Source of the DNA: Clostridia bacterium
Lineage (GTDB): Bacteria > Bacillota > Clostridia > Christensenellales > CAG-1252
Length of the DNA stretch: 7,155 nucleotides
Assembly: GCA_016296985.1 (NCBI GenBank)
Contig: JAEDHM010000077.1
Location: 1 to 7,155, forward strand
Direction: 5' to 3'
Below the pieces are notes generated by a model. It did not search any database and was not told the origin of the DNA. It saw nothing but the letters and a program-made list of their open reading frames with translations. Below, in pieces: positions 7,138 to 7,155 of this stretch. Made by a program: the position numbers and the translations under genes. Each line of letters begins with the position of its first letter. The stretch's first letter is position 1.

Positions 7138-7152
7138 GGGCATTGAATGCCC
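7138..7152. repeat. 15-bp perfect palindrome at the window end
   Basis: GGGCATT-G-AATGCCC is a perfect inverted repeat with a one-base centre (stem of about six pairs with a three-base loop if single-stranded). It lies eight bases after the direct repeat and three bases before the window edge. It could be an operator half-turn, a hairpin or the end of a repetitive element; the edge prevents a choice. Confidence 0.6.
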
Positions 7153-7155
7153 TCT

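Overview
The window holds two genes on the + strand, packed head to tail, and a short unusual tail. The first, filling about 83% of the window, encodes a 1,976-residue secreted, membrane-anchored repeat protein. It has a signal peptide, a probable InlB-type beta repeat, a GLUG-type beta-helix region and about 17 tandem MBG/YDG-type beta domains, ending in one transmembrane helix and a Lys-rich tail. The second is a complete recF (355 codons), starting five bases after the stop of the first.

The recF sequence, the AAGG-type ribosome binding sites, the single-membrane style of surface protein (signal peptide, repeats, C-terminal helix, KKRK) and the moderate GC content all suggest a Bacillota/Clostridia-like bacterium, probably host-associated and perhaps uncultured. 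This is inference; there is no rRNA or other taxonomic marker. Base and codon habits look alike in both genes by eye, so nothing points to a chimeric assembly or very recent transfer.

Layout: 1-45, short leader with a ribosome binding site; 46-5976, giant surface protein; 5977-5981, five-base gap; 5982-7049, recF, whose ribosome binding site lies inside the last codons of the giant gene; 7050-7155, a region with a possible hairpin, a 12-bp direct repeat at 18-bp spacing and a 15-bp palindrome, looking more like a small repetitive element than a gene.

The two genes have no evident functional link: one is a probable adhesin or envelope protein, the other a recombinational repair protein normally found with dnaA, dnaN and gyrB near the replication origin. 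The spacing nevertheless implies shared transcription and possible translational coupling, which is the most notable feature here. The giant protein also shows a three-domain super-repeat and a more recent-looking YDG duplication. I see no strong evidence for a new defence, mobile or regulatory system.
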